Shown here one piece after another: positions 42,678 through 51,225 of a DNA stretch of 64,000 nt (its first letter is position 1; each line of letters begins with the position of its first letter). The notes beneath the pieces are model-generated. The model saw nothing but the letters and a program-made list of their open reading frames with translations. It ran no database searches and was not told the origin of the DNA. A program made the translations under genes and the position numbers. The DNA comes from Pelomonas cellulosilytica (GTDB taxonomy: Bacteria; Pseudomonadota; Gammaproteobacteria; Burkholderiales; Burkholderiaceae_C), in assembly GCF_021353265.1 (NCBI RefSeq), contig NZ_JAJTWU010000009.1:62001-126000 (forward strand), read 5' to 3'.

Positions 42678-45662
42678 TCAGAAGGAGTAGCTGGCTTGCA
42701 CCGAGTAGCGGCGGCCGGTGTAGTTGACTGCGCGGGTCATGAAGCCGATGTGTTGCTGCATCAGCTGCCGGGCCAGCGAGTTGTTCAGGTTCTGCCCTTC
42801 CAGGCTGAGGCTGAAGTTGTCGTTGAAGCGGTAGGTGACGCCGGCATCGACTTGCCCGTACGCGTCGCTCCAGGTCGGCAGCGCCCAGGCCACGCCACCG
42901 CCGTTGTTGGGCAGTTGGCCGTCGCCGCCGTTGGTGCCGTTGACGTTGACGCCCTGCAGGTACCTGGAGCGCCAGCTGTAGGCCACTCGCGCCGAGATCG
43001 GGCCGTAGTCATACAGCAGCGCCAGGTTGTACGCGTTCTTGGACAGGTTCTGCAGCGGCAGGTTGCCGAAGGTGCGGCCGTCGGTGTCGCAACCGTTGGT
43101 GTTCAGGTTGAAGTTGGACGCGCCGGTGCTGGTGCCGGAGCAGTAGGCGCTGTAGACGGGAGCGTAAGGCTTGGTCTTGCTGTCAACGTAGGTGTAGTTG
43201 GCCTGCACGCCGATGCCGGACAACCAGCCGGGCAGCATGTCGAGGTAGCGCTGGAAGGCGATCTCCAGGCCACGGGCATGACCCTTGGCGCCGTTGACCG
43301 GCGAGGTGATCGTGAAGGTCACCGGGTTGCCGCTGCCGTCCTTCAGCTGCACGTTGGCCGACTGGCCCACGATGATGTCCTTGAGTTCCTTGTCGAACAC
43401 CGCAACCGTCAGGGAGCCCGTCTTGGAGAAGTACCACTCGCCGGTCAGGTCCAGCTGGTTGGACCGCACGGGCTTGAGCATCGGGTTGCCGGTGGCGGAG
43501 CCCGTGAGGGCCACACTGTCGACGATCACCGTCTTGTTGACGGTGTCCGTGTGCTGGGTGGTGTCCAGCGACAGCGAGGTGTAGGCCTGCAGCTGCGAGA
43601 AGTCAGGCCGCGAGATCGCCTGCGCGGCAGCCAGGCGGAATTGCAGCTGGTCGCTGGCCTTCATGCGCAGGTTCAGGCTTGGCAGGACGTTGGTGTACGT
43701 CCGGCTTGCGATGACCGGGTTCGAGAACGGAGAGACCGTGGGGATGGGCACGCCGCCCAGCGTGTAGCCGGATTCGACGGTGGGCTTGTTGGTCTTGAAG
43801 ACCATGTAGCCGTTGGCCTTCATGTCCGTGCGGACGACGCGCAGGCCGATGTTGCCGTCCACCGGAAGCGGCTGGTCCTCCCAGCCGAAACGGAGCTGCC
43901 CGTAAACGGCCTGGGTCTTCTCGTGCTGTTCGTTCGTGCCTTGCGGGTCGGTGCCGAAGGTGGCCGGCGTCCAGGCGCTGCAGGATGACGCGTCACCGTT
44001 GTGCTGCTCGGCGCACAGCACGTCGTGGTACTTGTGTAGCGTGGCGTAGCTGTCCGGGTAGCCCTGGGCCAGCGACACGTCGGGCACGTAGACTGGCGGA
44101 ACGCTCTGGCCGCCGAAGAAGTTCTTGAACTGGTGCAGCGTCACCGGCGCGTTGAAGCGGGGGTCGTTGAGGCGAGCGACGTGGTTGATGTCCCAGCCCT
44201 GCTGCCAGGTCTGGGTGATGGCGGCCCAGTTGTAGTCGGGCGAAGACTTGACGGTCGTCGCGCTGTTGTCGGTCAGGCGCACGCCGAACTGCAGGTCCTG
44301 CAGCACCGGGTGGTCGAAGTCGAACTTGGCATCGGCGCGCCAAACCTTGGAGTCCGCTTTGCTGCGGTCCAGGTGCTCCATGGTGAATGCCCAGTAGTAG
44401 TTCCCCTTGTCTTGCAGCGCGGCGAGGTCCGAGGCGTCGAAGACGACGCGCGGCGTCGAGCCGGTCAGGTCCAGCGTCTCCTTGGGCATCTGCAGCCCCG
44501 TCGCGACGGTGGAGTCGAAGGCATTGGTCTTGGACTTGACGATCTGCAGGTCGGTGCTGAAGCTCCAGCGGTCGCTGGCCTTCCATTTCAGGTTCCAGCC
44601 CAGGTCGCGGGTGCGGGAGTTACGTGTCATGTAGCGCGTGTCGGCGCCGAAGTTGATGCCGCCGTCGGTCGGGTCGGTCAGCGTGCCGGTGAGCAGCTGG
44701 CCGTTGTTGCCGTACGTGGCGTCGCTGGAGATCTTGATGTTGGCAGGCGTGGACTGGGCGAACAGCGCGTTCTCGTCCCAGTGCATGCGGTACTTGGACT
44801 CGAAGTAGGTCAGCGAGCTGCTGATGTCATCCTTGCGCCACTGCAGTGCACCATAGGTGCCCTCGCGGGTGCGGTCGAAGTTCGAGTCGCGCCACTGCGC
44901 GCCCTTCGGCACCCAGTGCGAGCCGTCGATGTTGTAGTAGGGCTCGACCTGCCACAGGTCGGTGCGCGTTGTCGTCTTGCTGCGCGCCAGGCTCAGCAGC
45001 GCGCCGAACTCACCGATGTCGGTCTTCCAGCGGTTGGACAGCAGGCCGGATGTCGCGGGGCTCCACTTGCCCTGCAGGTCGTTGTAGTTTCCGCTGACCG
45101 AGATCGCGCCCTTCAGACCGGCGTAGTCGAACGGCATGGCGGTGCGCAGGTTGACCAAGCCGCCGACGGCGCCTTCCACCTGTGCCGCCGAGGGGTTCTT
45201 GTAGACGTCCACGCCGGCCATCAGCTCGGGGGGCACGTCTTCGAAGTTCAGCGCGCGGCCACCGTTGGCCGAAAAGGTGTCGCGGCCGTTCACCTCGGAG
45301 CGGACATAGGAGAGGCCGCGGATGTTCACGCTGGAGCCTTCGACCGAGTAGTGCTCGGGGTCGCCCTTGGCCATCGTGCGGTCGATGGTCACACCGACGA
45401 TGCGCTGCAGCACTTCCGTGACGGAGCGGTCGGGCAGCTTGCCGATGTCGTCGGCGTTGACGGAGTCGACAACTTCGTCCGCGTTCTGCTTGATCTTCTG
45501 CGCGGATTGCAGCGCCGCGCGGCGGCCGGAGACGACAACGGTCTCGAGCTGTTGCGACTTGGCGTCCGGCGCGGGGGCGGACTGCGCCAGCGCCAAGCCG
45601 CTGCTGAGCAGCGCGGCCTGGGCTGCCGCCAGGGAAATGATGGTTTTCTGGTGCTTTCTCAC
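42678..45662 (-). CDS. TonB-dependent receptor of the hemicellulose locus
   Basis: The product is 994 residues from a GTG at 45662 preceded by AGGAG. The signal peptide ends SSGLALAQS. A short TonB-box-like segment near LETVVVSGRR is followed by the plug domain (DIGKLPDRSVTEVLQRIVGV, NIRGLSYVRSEVNGRD), then a 22-strand barrel ending in the aromatic YSVQASYSF. The plug opening AALQSAQKIKQNADEVVDSV is typical of the carbohydrate-specific TonB receptors common in Xanthomonadales and Burkholderiales. No SusD partner is present. It should import large xyloglucan or xylan fragments across the outer membrane. It lies between xylA and GH35, within the run controlled by the ROK repressor. Confidence 0.94.
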   Translation of the reverse strand: MRKHQKTIISLAAAQAALLSSGLALAQSAPAPDAKSQQLETVVVSGRRAALQSAQKIKQNADEVVDSVNADDIGKLPDRSVTEVLQRIVGVTIDRTMAKGDPEHYSVEGSSVNIRGLSYVRSEVNGRDTFSANGGRALNFEDVPPELMAGVDVYKNPSAAQVEGAVGGLVNLRTAMPFDYAGLKGAISVSGNYNDLQGKWSPATSGLLSNRWKTDIGEFGALLSLARSKTTTRTDLWQVEPYYNIDGSHWVPKGAQWRDSNFDRTREGTYGALQWRKDDISSSLTYFESKYRMHWDENALFAQSTPANIKISSDATYGNNGQLLTGTLTDPTDGGINFGADTRYMTRNSRTRDLGWNLKWKASDRWSFSTDLQIVKSKTNAFDSTVATGLQMPKETLDLTGSTPRVVFDASDLAALQDKGNYYWAFTMEHLDRSKADSKVWRADAKFDFDHPVLQDLQFGVRLTDNSATTVKSSPDYNWAAITQTWQQGWDINHVARLNDPRFNAPVTLHQFKNFFGGQSVPPVYVPDVSLAQGYPDSYATLHKYHDVLCAEQHNGDASSCSAWTPATFGTDPQGTNEQHEKTQAVYGQLRFGWEDQPLPVDGNIGLRVVRTDMKANGYMVFKTNKPTVESGYTLGGVPIPTVSPFSNPVIASRTYTNVLPSLNLRMKASDQLQFRLAAAQAISRPDFSQLQAYTSLSLDTTQHTDTVNKTVIVDSVALTGSATGNPMLKPVRSNQLDLTGEWYFSKTGSLTVAVFDKELKDIIVGQSANVQLKDGSGNPVTFTITSPVNGAKGHARGLEIAFQRYLDMLPGWLSGIGVQANYTYVDSKTKPYAPVYSAYCSGTSTGASNFNLNTNGCDTDGRTFGNLPLQNLSKNAYNLALLYDYGPISARVAYSWRSRYLQGVNVNGTNGGDGQLPNNGGGVAWALPTWSDAYGQVDAGVTYRFNDNFSLSLEGQNLNNSLARQLMQQHIGFMTRAVNYTGRRYSVQASYSF

Positions 45663-45800
45663 GGTGTCTCCTCTAGGTGTCCTCGCGGGACGGGTCTGGT
45701 TTATGGGGACTGCTGCGTTCTCGGCAACGAAGGGCTCAACATCGCCTTGAGGCGTTGGCCCGTGAGGCGGCGGTGTTCCTCACGGCGCGGTGATGGCGCG

Positions 45801-47114
45801 TCAGCGGCAAAGCCGGTTGAACAGGTTCTCCAGCACCTCCTGGCGGCCGGAGACCGGGGCCACGTCGGTGTTGCGGGTCAGTACGTCGTCGGCCAGCTCG
45901 GCCAGGCCGCGACGGCCATTCAGGATGTCCTGGCCGGCGGGCGTGTCCCACCCGGCGTAGCGGGTGTCGACGGCGGCCTTGAGCCGGCCGTCCACGATCA
46001 TCTTTTCGGCGATGAGCAGCGCCTCGGCGCAGATGTCCATGCCGCCGATGTGGCCGTGGAAGAGGTCGGCCGCGTCGATGCTCTGGCGGCGCACCTTGGC
46101 ATCGAAGTTCAGCCCGCCCGAGCCCAGGCCGCCGGCCTGCAGCACGTGGTACAGCGCCATGGCCGTCTCAGGCACGTTGTTGGGGAACTGGTCGGTGTCC
46201 CAGCCCAGCTGCGGGTCGCCGCGGTTCATGTCCAGGCTGCCGAGGATGCCCAGGGCGCCGGCCGTGGCGATCTCGTGCTCGAAGCTGTGGCCCGACAGCG
46301 TCGCGTGGTTGGCCTCGATGTTGACCTTGACTTCCTTCTCCAGGCCGTAGCGCACGAGGAAGCCGTAGACCGTGGCAGTGTCGAAGTCGTACTGGTGCTT
46401 GGACGGCTCGCGCGGCTTGGGTTCGATGAGGATGGCGCCCTTGAAACCGATCTTGTGCTTGTAGTCGACGACCAGGTTCAGGAAGCGGCCCAGCTGGTCC
46501 AGCTCCTGGCCCAGGCGCGTGTTCAGCAGCGTCTCGTAGCCCTCACGGCCGCCCCACAGCACGTAGTTCTCGCCGCCCAGGGCCAGCGTCGCGTCCATGG
46601 CGTCGCGCACCTGCAGCGCGGCCATCTTGAAGATCTCGGGGTCGGGGTTGCTGGCCGCACCGGACATGAAGCGTCGGTGGCTGAACAGGTTGGCCGTACC
46701 CCACAGCAGCTTCAGCCCGGTGGCCTGCTGCTTGTCGGCCAGCACATCGACGATGCGCTTGAAGTTGTCCTGGCTCTCGCGCGGCGTGACGCCTTCTGGA
46801 GCGACGTCACGGTCGTGGAAGCAGTAGTAGGGCACGCCCAGCTTTGCGAAGAACTCGAAGGCGGCATCGGCTTTCAGCCTGGCCAGCTCCATCGGGCTGC
46901 CGCCCTGGAACCAGGGGCGCTCGAAGGTGGCGCCGCCGAACGGGTCCAGGCCGGTCCAGACGAAGTTGTGCCAGTAGCAGGCGGCGAAGCGCAGGTGGTC
47001 TTCCATGCGCTTGCCGAGCACCAGGCGGTCCTTGTCGTAGTGCTTGAAGGCCAGCTCGTTGGTGCTGTCGGGGCCTTCGTAGCGGATCGCGGGGATGTGT
47101 TGGAAGTAGCTCAT
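45801..47114 (-). CDS. xylA: xylose isomerase
   Basis: The product is 437 residues, the usual size of class II xylose isomerase. The metal-binding and catalytic motifs are present: [35 protein letters not shown], and [28 protein letters not shown] contains the catalytic His. It converts D-xylose to D-xylulose in the cytoplasm, the entry step for xylose freed by the glycosidases around it. The usual partner xylB (xylulokinase) is not in this window. It lies 80 bases after the ROK regulator gene on the same strand, with a weak hairpin (47134-47150) between, and 138 bases before the TonB receptor. Confidence 0.97.
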   Translation of the reverse strand: MSYFQHIPAIRYEGPDSTNELAFKHYDKDRLVLGKRMEDHLRFAACYWHNFVWTGLDPFGGATFERPWFQGGSPMELARLKADAAFEFFAKLGVPYYCFHDRDVAPEGVTPRESQDNFKRIVDVLADKQQATGLKLLWGTANLFSHRRFMSGAASNPDPEIFKMAALQVRDAMDATLALGGENYVLWGGREGYETLLNTRLGQELDQLGRFLNLVVDYKHKIGFKGAILIEPKPREPSKHQYDFDTATVYGFLVRYGLEKEVKVNIEANHATLSGHSFEHEIATAGALGILGSLDMNRGDPQLGWDTDQFPNNVPETAMALYHVLQAGGLGSGGLNFDAKVRRQSIDAADLFHGHIGGMDICAEALLIAEKMIVDGRLKAAVDTRYAGWDTPAGQDILNGRRGLAELADDVLTRNTDVAPVSGRQEVLENLFNRLCR

Positions 47115-47194
47115 CGGTCAGTTCGGCAGTGGCGGGCGCGATGGGCGCCCTGGTGTCATGAGGGGGAGCGGGGTGGGGCGGGCCAGGCGCCTCG

Positions 47195-48433
47195 TCAGGC
47201 GGCCTCCTGGAACGGGGTGTTCAGCGAGGCGCCGCTGTCGGCCAGCGGTACCGCGGGGCGCGTCAGCCGGTAGCGGGCCAGCGCCGCGGCGCCCACCGCC
47301 ACGGCGTTCACGCCGAAGCGGGACGTGCGCACCGTGGGGGCTGGCAGGTGGGCGGCGGCGGCGTAGTCGGCCAGCGTGTCGAGGGCGGGCGCCACGAAGG
47401 GGTCGCCCAGTTCCAGGGCAGCGCCTCCCAGCACGATGCAGCCGGGGTCGTAGGCGGTGGCCAGGTTCTGCAGCAGCACACCGAGGTAGCGGCCGGCGGA
47501 GGCCACGGTGCGCAGCGTTTCGGGGTCTTCGTCGAGTAGGTGGGCTCGGACCTCGGACAGCGACCGCAGCGCGGTCACTCCGCCGTCGCCGGTGCCCAGC
47601 ATGGCGCGTGTCGTGATCAAGGCTTCCGCACAGCCACGGCGTCCGCAGGAGCAGCGCGGGCCGCCCAGCTGTAGCACCATGTGACCCACCTCGCCGGCGA
47701 AACCGCGGTTGCCGGTCAGCAGCCGGTCGCCGACGATGACGCCGGCGCCCAGACCCTGGTTGATGGAGACGTAGAGCAGCGGGTCGGCGGCGGGTGAGGG
47801 ATTGAACTCCCGCTCGCCGAGCGCCGCGACGTCCGCCTCGTTCTGAATGAAGAGCGGCACACCCTCGAGCGCGGTACCGCGCAGGTGCTCGCCGAGCCAT
47901 GCGGCGAAGGGCAGGTCGCGCCAGCCGAGGTTCGGCGCGAAATGCAGCACGCCGCGCGCCTCGTTCACGCCGCCGGGCAGGCCCACGCCGATGCCCAGCA
48001 CCTGCTGGCGGGCCTCCAGTTGCTGCGTGACCTTGACGAGCGTCGCCGCCAGGCTGGCAAGACAGGCCTCCGCGGTGCGGTGGCGGCCGTAACTCGCGAT
48101 GTCGCTCGCCCGGACTTCGCCCGTCAGCGACGTGGCGACGACGCGCACCGACTCGATGCCCACCTCGGCGCCGAGCAGGACGAGCCGCGCCGGGTCGATG
48201 AACAGCGGCGTCGGTCGGCGGCCCAGGTCGCCCGTTGCAATCACCTCGCGCTCCACCAGCCAGCCCTCGTTCACCAGCTCGCGCACGAGCAGGCTGACGG
48301 TGGACTTGGTCAGGCCAACAGCGCTGGCAAGGTCGGCTCGCGACAGTCCCGGATGGGCACAAACGTGCCTGACCAGGGCCATTCGGTTGATGACCTTCAG
48401 CAGCTGCTGGCTCCCGGTGGCTTCCGGTTGCAA
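47195..48433 (-). CDS. xylR: ROK-family repressor, XylR-like
   Basis: The product is 412 residues with a TTG start at 48433, supported by AGGAG seven bases upstream; the next ATG is 17 codons in and lacks a ribosome site. An N-terminal MarR-like winged helix (LSRADLASAVGLTKSTVSLLV) precedes a ROK sugar-kinase-like domain with GIGVGLPGG, NEADVAALGE, and the ROK zinc motif CSCGRRGCAEAL. The ATP-binding loop is degenerate, as in ROK repressors. It is expected to bind xylose or a xyloside and control the flanking catabolic genes. It is divergent from the alpha-xylosidase gene, and palindromes lie directly upstream of its start. The ligand is inferred from context only. Confidence 0.9.
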   Translation of the reverse strand: MQPEATGSQQLLKVINRMALVRHVCAHPGLSRADLASAVGLTKSTVSLLVRELVNEGWLVEREVIATGDLGRRPTPLFIDPARLVLLGAEVGIESVRVVATSLTGEVRASDIASYGRHRTAEACLASLAATLVKVTQQLEARQQVLGIGVGLPGGVNEARGVLHFAPNLGWRDLPFAAWLGEHLRGTALEGVPLFIQNEADVAALGEREFNPSPAADPLLYVSINQGLGAGVIVGDRLLTGNRGFAGEVGHMVLQLGGPRCSCGRRGCAEALITTRAMLGTGDGGVTALRSLSEVRAHLLDEDPETLRTVASAGRYLGVLLQNLATAYDPGCIVLGGAALELGDPFVAPALDTLADYAAAAHLPAPTVRTSRFGVNAVAVGAAALARYRLTRPAVPLADSGASLNTPFQEAA

Positions 48434-48455
48434 GCGGTGTCTCCTGTTGATTGAT

Positions 48456-48504
48456 CGCTAGGGCTAGCGTTAAATCATATTAGTTCGACCGTCGCACGAA
48501 GTAA
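48456..48504. promoter_or_regulatory. candidate XylR operators in the xylR/GH31 divergent region
   Basis: Two dyads lie 20-70 bases upstream of xylR. One is CGCTAG-GG-CTAGCG (48456-48469), perfect arms. The other has arms TTAGTTCG (48480-48487) and CGAAGTAA (48497-48504), complementary at seven of eight positions around a 9-base spacer. A further CTAGCG half-site is at 48520-48525. The region is AT-rich for this genome and probably contains the xylR promoter. Confidence 0.55.
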
Positions 48505-48603
48505 ATTGGGTGAAAGCCCCTAGCGCAATCGACGGGGTCCAGTCGAAGATGACTGCGTGCGCCGGGTCCCGCGATGTGGTCAGGCCAAATCGCAAAATAC
48601 CCC

Positions 48604-48867
48604 ATGTCAGACCCGTCTCCTAGCAACATCGTCAACGGCGGCGGCGCCGCCGGCTGGATGCGGCTGCGCGGCTGGCGCGCTGCTTGGGCGAGCCTCGGCG
48701 CGAGCGTCTCCTCATCGAGTCACGCGAGATCGGACATCCTGATCGACGATGCGGCCCCGCTGCAGCGCTTCGTGCGGCTGCGCCAGACCATCGCGCAGAC
48801 CGCGGACGGCATCCCAGACCACGCAAACGACATTCAACGGCATGTCAAGGCGCCCGCGCCGGCCTGA
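48604..48867 (+). CDS. possible small ORF between xylR and the GH31 gene
   Basis: The ATG at 48604 opens 87 codons with GC-rich third positions (ATC, GTC, AAC, GGC), giving MSDPSPSNIVNGGGAAGWMR at the start and KAPAPA at the end. I recognise no family, there is no clear ribosome site, and it lies in the long 5' region of the alpha-xylosidase gene. It may be a gene remnant or an untranslated leader. The remainder of the 498-bp gap holds the XylR-type palindromes near 48456-48525 and an AAGGA ribosome site before 48932. Confidence 0.25.
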   Translation: MSDPSPSNIVNGGGAAGWMRLRGWRAAWASLGASVSSSSHARSDILIDDAAPLQRFVRLRQTIAQTADGIPDHANDIQRHVKAPAPA

Positions 48868-48931
48868 CTGCTCGTTCCATAAAAGACAAACTGGCAAGAC
48901 GCCCTTCACGGAGACACAAGGAAAACAACTC

Positions 48932-51220
48932 ATGAAATTCACTGACGGACAGTGGATGCTGCAACCCGGCGTGGCCGCGCACTACGCGGCCGAGGCTTAC
49001 GAGGTTGAAGCCCACGAAGACCGGCTGGTCGTGCTGGCCACGACGCGGCCCATCAAGCACCGTGGCGACACGCTGCAAGGTCCCACGCTGACCGTGACGC
49101 TCAGCTCCCCGCTGCCCGGCGTCATCCGCGTCAGCATCGAGCACTACACGGCGTGCAGCGCGCCGCGCCTGCACATCCCCATGGTCGGCGCCACGCAGCC
49201 CGCCGTGCAGATCACCCAGACCGACACCCACGCGCGCCTGACCTCGGGCGCCATCTCCGTAGAGGTCAAGAAGGGCGAAGGCTGGGGCCTCGTCTTCCGC
49301 GAGGGTGACCGCGTGCTGACCAGGAGCGACTGGCGCGGCCTCGGCTACATCCAGTGGGGCGCCAAGGGCAACCACGTCCACGAGCAGCTCGCGCTGGCCG
49401 TCGGCGAAAACGTCTACGGCCTTGGCGAGCGCTTCACTCCCTGGGTCAAGAACGGCCAGGTCGTCGAGAACACCAACAAGGATGGCGGCACCGCCTGCGA
49501 ACAGGCCTACAAGAACGTTCCGTTCTACCTGACCAACCGCGGCTACGGCGTGCTTGTCAACGAAGCCGGCCCGGTGTCCTTCGAGGTCGGCTCCGAGAAG
49601 GTCGCGCGCGTGCAGTTCAGCCGCGAAGGCGAGAGCCTGGACTACTGCGTCATCGCCGGCCCGACACCCAAGGCTGTCGTCAGCCGCCTGACCGCGCTCA
49701 CCGGCCGCGCGCCGCTGCCGCCGGCGTGGAGCTTCGGCCTGTGGATGACCACGTCGTTCACCACCAAGTACGACGAGGCCACCGCCACCCACTTCATCGA
49801 CGAGATGGCCCGGCGCGAGCTGCCGCTGTCGGTCTTCCATTTCGACTGCTTCTGGATGCGCGAGTTCCAGTGGTGCGACTTCGAATGGGACCGTCGCGGC
49901 TTCCCCGAGCCCGAGGCGATGCTCAAGCGCCTGCATGCCAAGGGCCTGAAGATCAGCCTCTGGATCAATCCGTACGTGGCGCAGAAGTCGCCGCTGTTCG
50001 CCGAAGGCGTCCGTGAGGGCTACTTCATCAAGCGCACCGACGGACGCACCTTCCAGACCGACCAGTGGCAGCCCGGCATGGCCATCGTCGACTTCACGAA
50101 CCCGACGGCCAAGGCCTGGTACCAGGGCCACCTGCGCCGGCTTCTGGCCACCGGCGCCGACTGCTTCAAGACCGACTTCGGCGAACGCATCCCCAGTGAG
50201 GGCGTGACCTACTTCGACGGCTCTGACCCCGTCGAGATGCACAACCTCTATGCGCTGCACTACAACGAAGCCGTCTTCGAGCTGCTCAAGGAAGTGCAGG
50301 GCAGCGACGCCATCGTGTTCGCCCGCTCCACGTACGCCTCGGGCCAGCGCTTCCCCGTGCACTGGGGCGGCGACTGCTGGAGCACCTTCGAGAGCATGGC
50401 CGAGAGTCTGCGAGGCGGCCTGTCGCTGACCACGAGCGGCTTCGCCTTCTGGAGCCATGACATCGGTGGCTTCGAAGGCAACCCGCCGCCGGCCGTCTAC
50501 AAGCGCTGGATCCAGTTCGGCCTGATGTCCTCGCACAGCCGTCTGCACGGCAGCAGCAGCTACCGGGTGCCATGGCTCGTCGACGAGGAAAGCTGCGACG
50601 TGCTGCGCGTCTTCACGCGGCTCAAGCACCAGCTCATGCCGTATCTCTTCGCCAAGGCCTATGAGGCGACCGAGACCGGCGTGCCGCTGATGCGCGCCAT
50701 GCTGCTGGAGCACCCCGACGACCCGGCCTGCGCGACGCTGGACCGGCAATACCAGCTGGGCGAAAGCCTGCTGGTGGCGCCCGTCTTCACCGAGACCGGC
50801 GACGTGGAGGTCTACCTGCCTGAATCCGGAGCAGGCGGCGGCGCGTGGACGCACCTGCTGTCTGGCCAGAAGAAGGCCGGCGGGCGCTGGTACCGCGAGA
50901 CGCATGACTTCCTGAGCATGCCGCTGTACGCCGCCCCGGGCAGCGTCATCGCCTGGGGTGTCGAGACCGAGCGGCCCGATTACGACTACGCCCGTGGCAC
51001 CGTGCTGCGCATCTTCGAGCTGGCGGACGGTGCCAACGCCAGCTTCGTCGTGGCCGCGGTGGGCGGCGGCATCGCCGCGCGTGGCACGGTCAAGCGCGAA
51101 GGCAGCCGCTTCACCGCGCAGGTCGGCGAAGGCGCGCTACGGGATTGGGCGCTGGAGGTCGATGGCCAGCGCAGCCCGGTGCTCGCCGAGGGCGCCTCGC
51201 TGACCTGGCAGCGGGGGTGA
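48932..51220 (+). CDS. GH31 alpha-xylosidase (YicI/XylS type)
   Basis: The product is 762 residues from the ATG at 48932, preceded by AAGGA; the open frame extending to 48749 has no homology. There is no signal peptide, so it acts in the cytoplasm. After the N-terminal beta-sandwich come FGLWMTTSFTTKYDE, FHFDCFWMREFQWCDFEWD, the nucleophile region DCFKTDFGERIP and the acid/base region HWGGDCWSTFESM. KTDFGERIP is characteristic of alpha-xylosidases as opposed to alpha-glucosidases in GH31. It should remove alpha-1,6-xylose from xyloglucan oligosaccharides. It starts the plus-strand run GH31, GH9, MFS, deacetylase and is divergent from xylR. Confidence 0.95.
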   Translation: MKFTDGQWMLQPGVAAHYAAEAYEVEAHEDRLVVLATTRPIKHRGDTLQGPTLTVTLSSPLPGVIRVSIEHYTACSAPRLHIPMVGATQPAVQITQTDTHARLTSGAISVEVKKGEGWGLVFREGDRVLTRSDWRGLGYIQWGAKGNHVHEQLALAVGENVYGLGERFTPWVKNGQVVENTNKDGGTACEQAYKNVPFYLTNRGYGVLVNEAGPVSFEVGSEKVARVQFSREGESLDYCVIAGPTPKAVVSRLTALTGRAPLPPAWSFGLWMTTSFTTKYDEATATHFIDEMARRELPLSVFHFDCFWMREFQWCDFEWDRRGFPEPEAMLKRLHAKGLKISLWINPYVAQKSPLFAEGVREGYFIKRTDGRTFQTDQWQPGMAIVDFTNPTAKAWYQGHLRRLLATGADCFKTDFGERIPSEGVTYFDGSDPVEMHNLYALHYNEAVFELLKEVQGSDAIVFARSTYASGQRFPVHWGGDCWSTFESMAESLRGGLSLTTSGFAFWSHDIGGFEGNPPPAVYKRWIQFGLMSSHSRLHGSSSYRVPWLVDEESCDVLRVFTRLKHQLMPYLFAKAYEATETGVPLMRAMLLEHPDDPACATLDRQYQLGESLLVAPVFTETGDVEVYLPESGAGGGAWTHLLSGQKKAGGRWYRETHDFLSMPLYAAPGSVIAWGVETERPDYDYARGTVLRIFELADGANASFVVAAVGGGIAARGTVKREGSRFTAQVGEGALRDWALEVDGQRSPVLAEGASLTWQRG

Positions 51221-51225
51221 CCGGC

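Noticed and set aside
47134-47150. Hairpin GGGCGC-GATGG-GCGCCC between xylR and xylA as a terminator.
   Set aside because: The stem has only six pairs and no T-run, so I do not claim that it separates the two genes.
40899-47273. Two plus-strand frames of more than 1000 codons (40899-43988 and 44133-47273).
   Set aside because: They run antisense across several real genes (GH35, TonB receptor, xylA) and cross their boundaries, which no genuine gene would do here.
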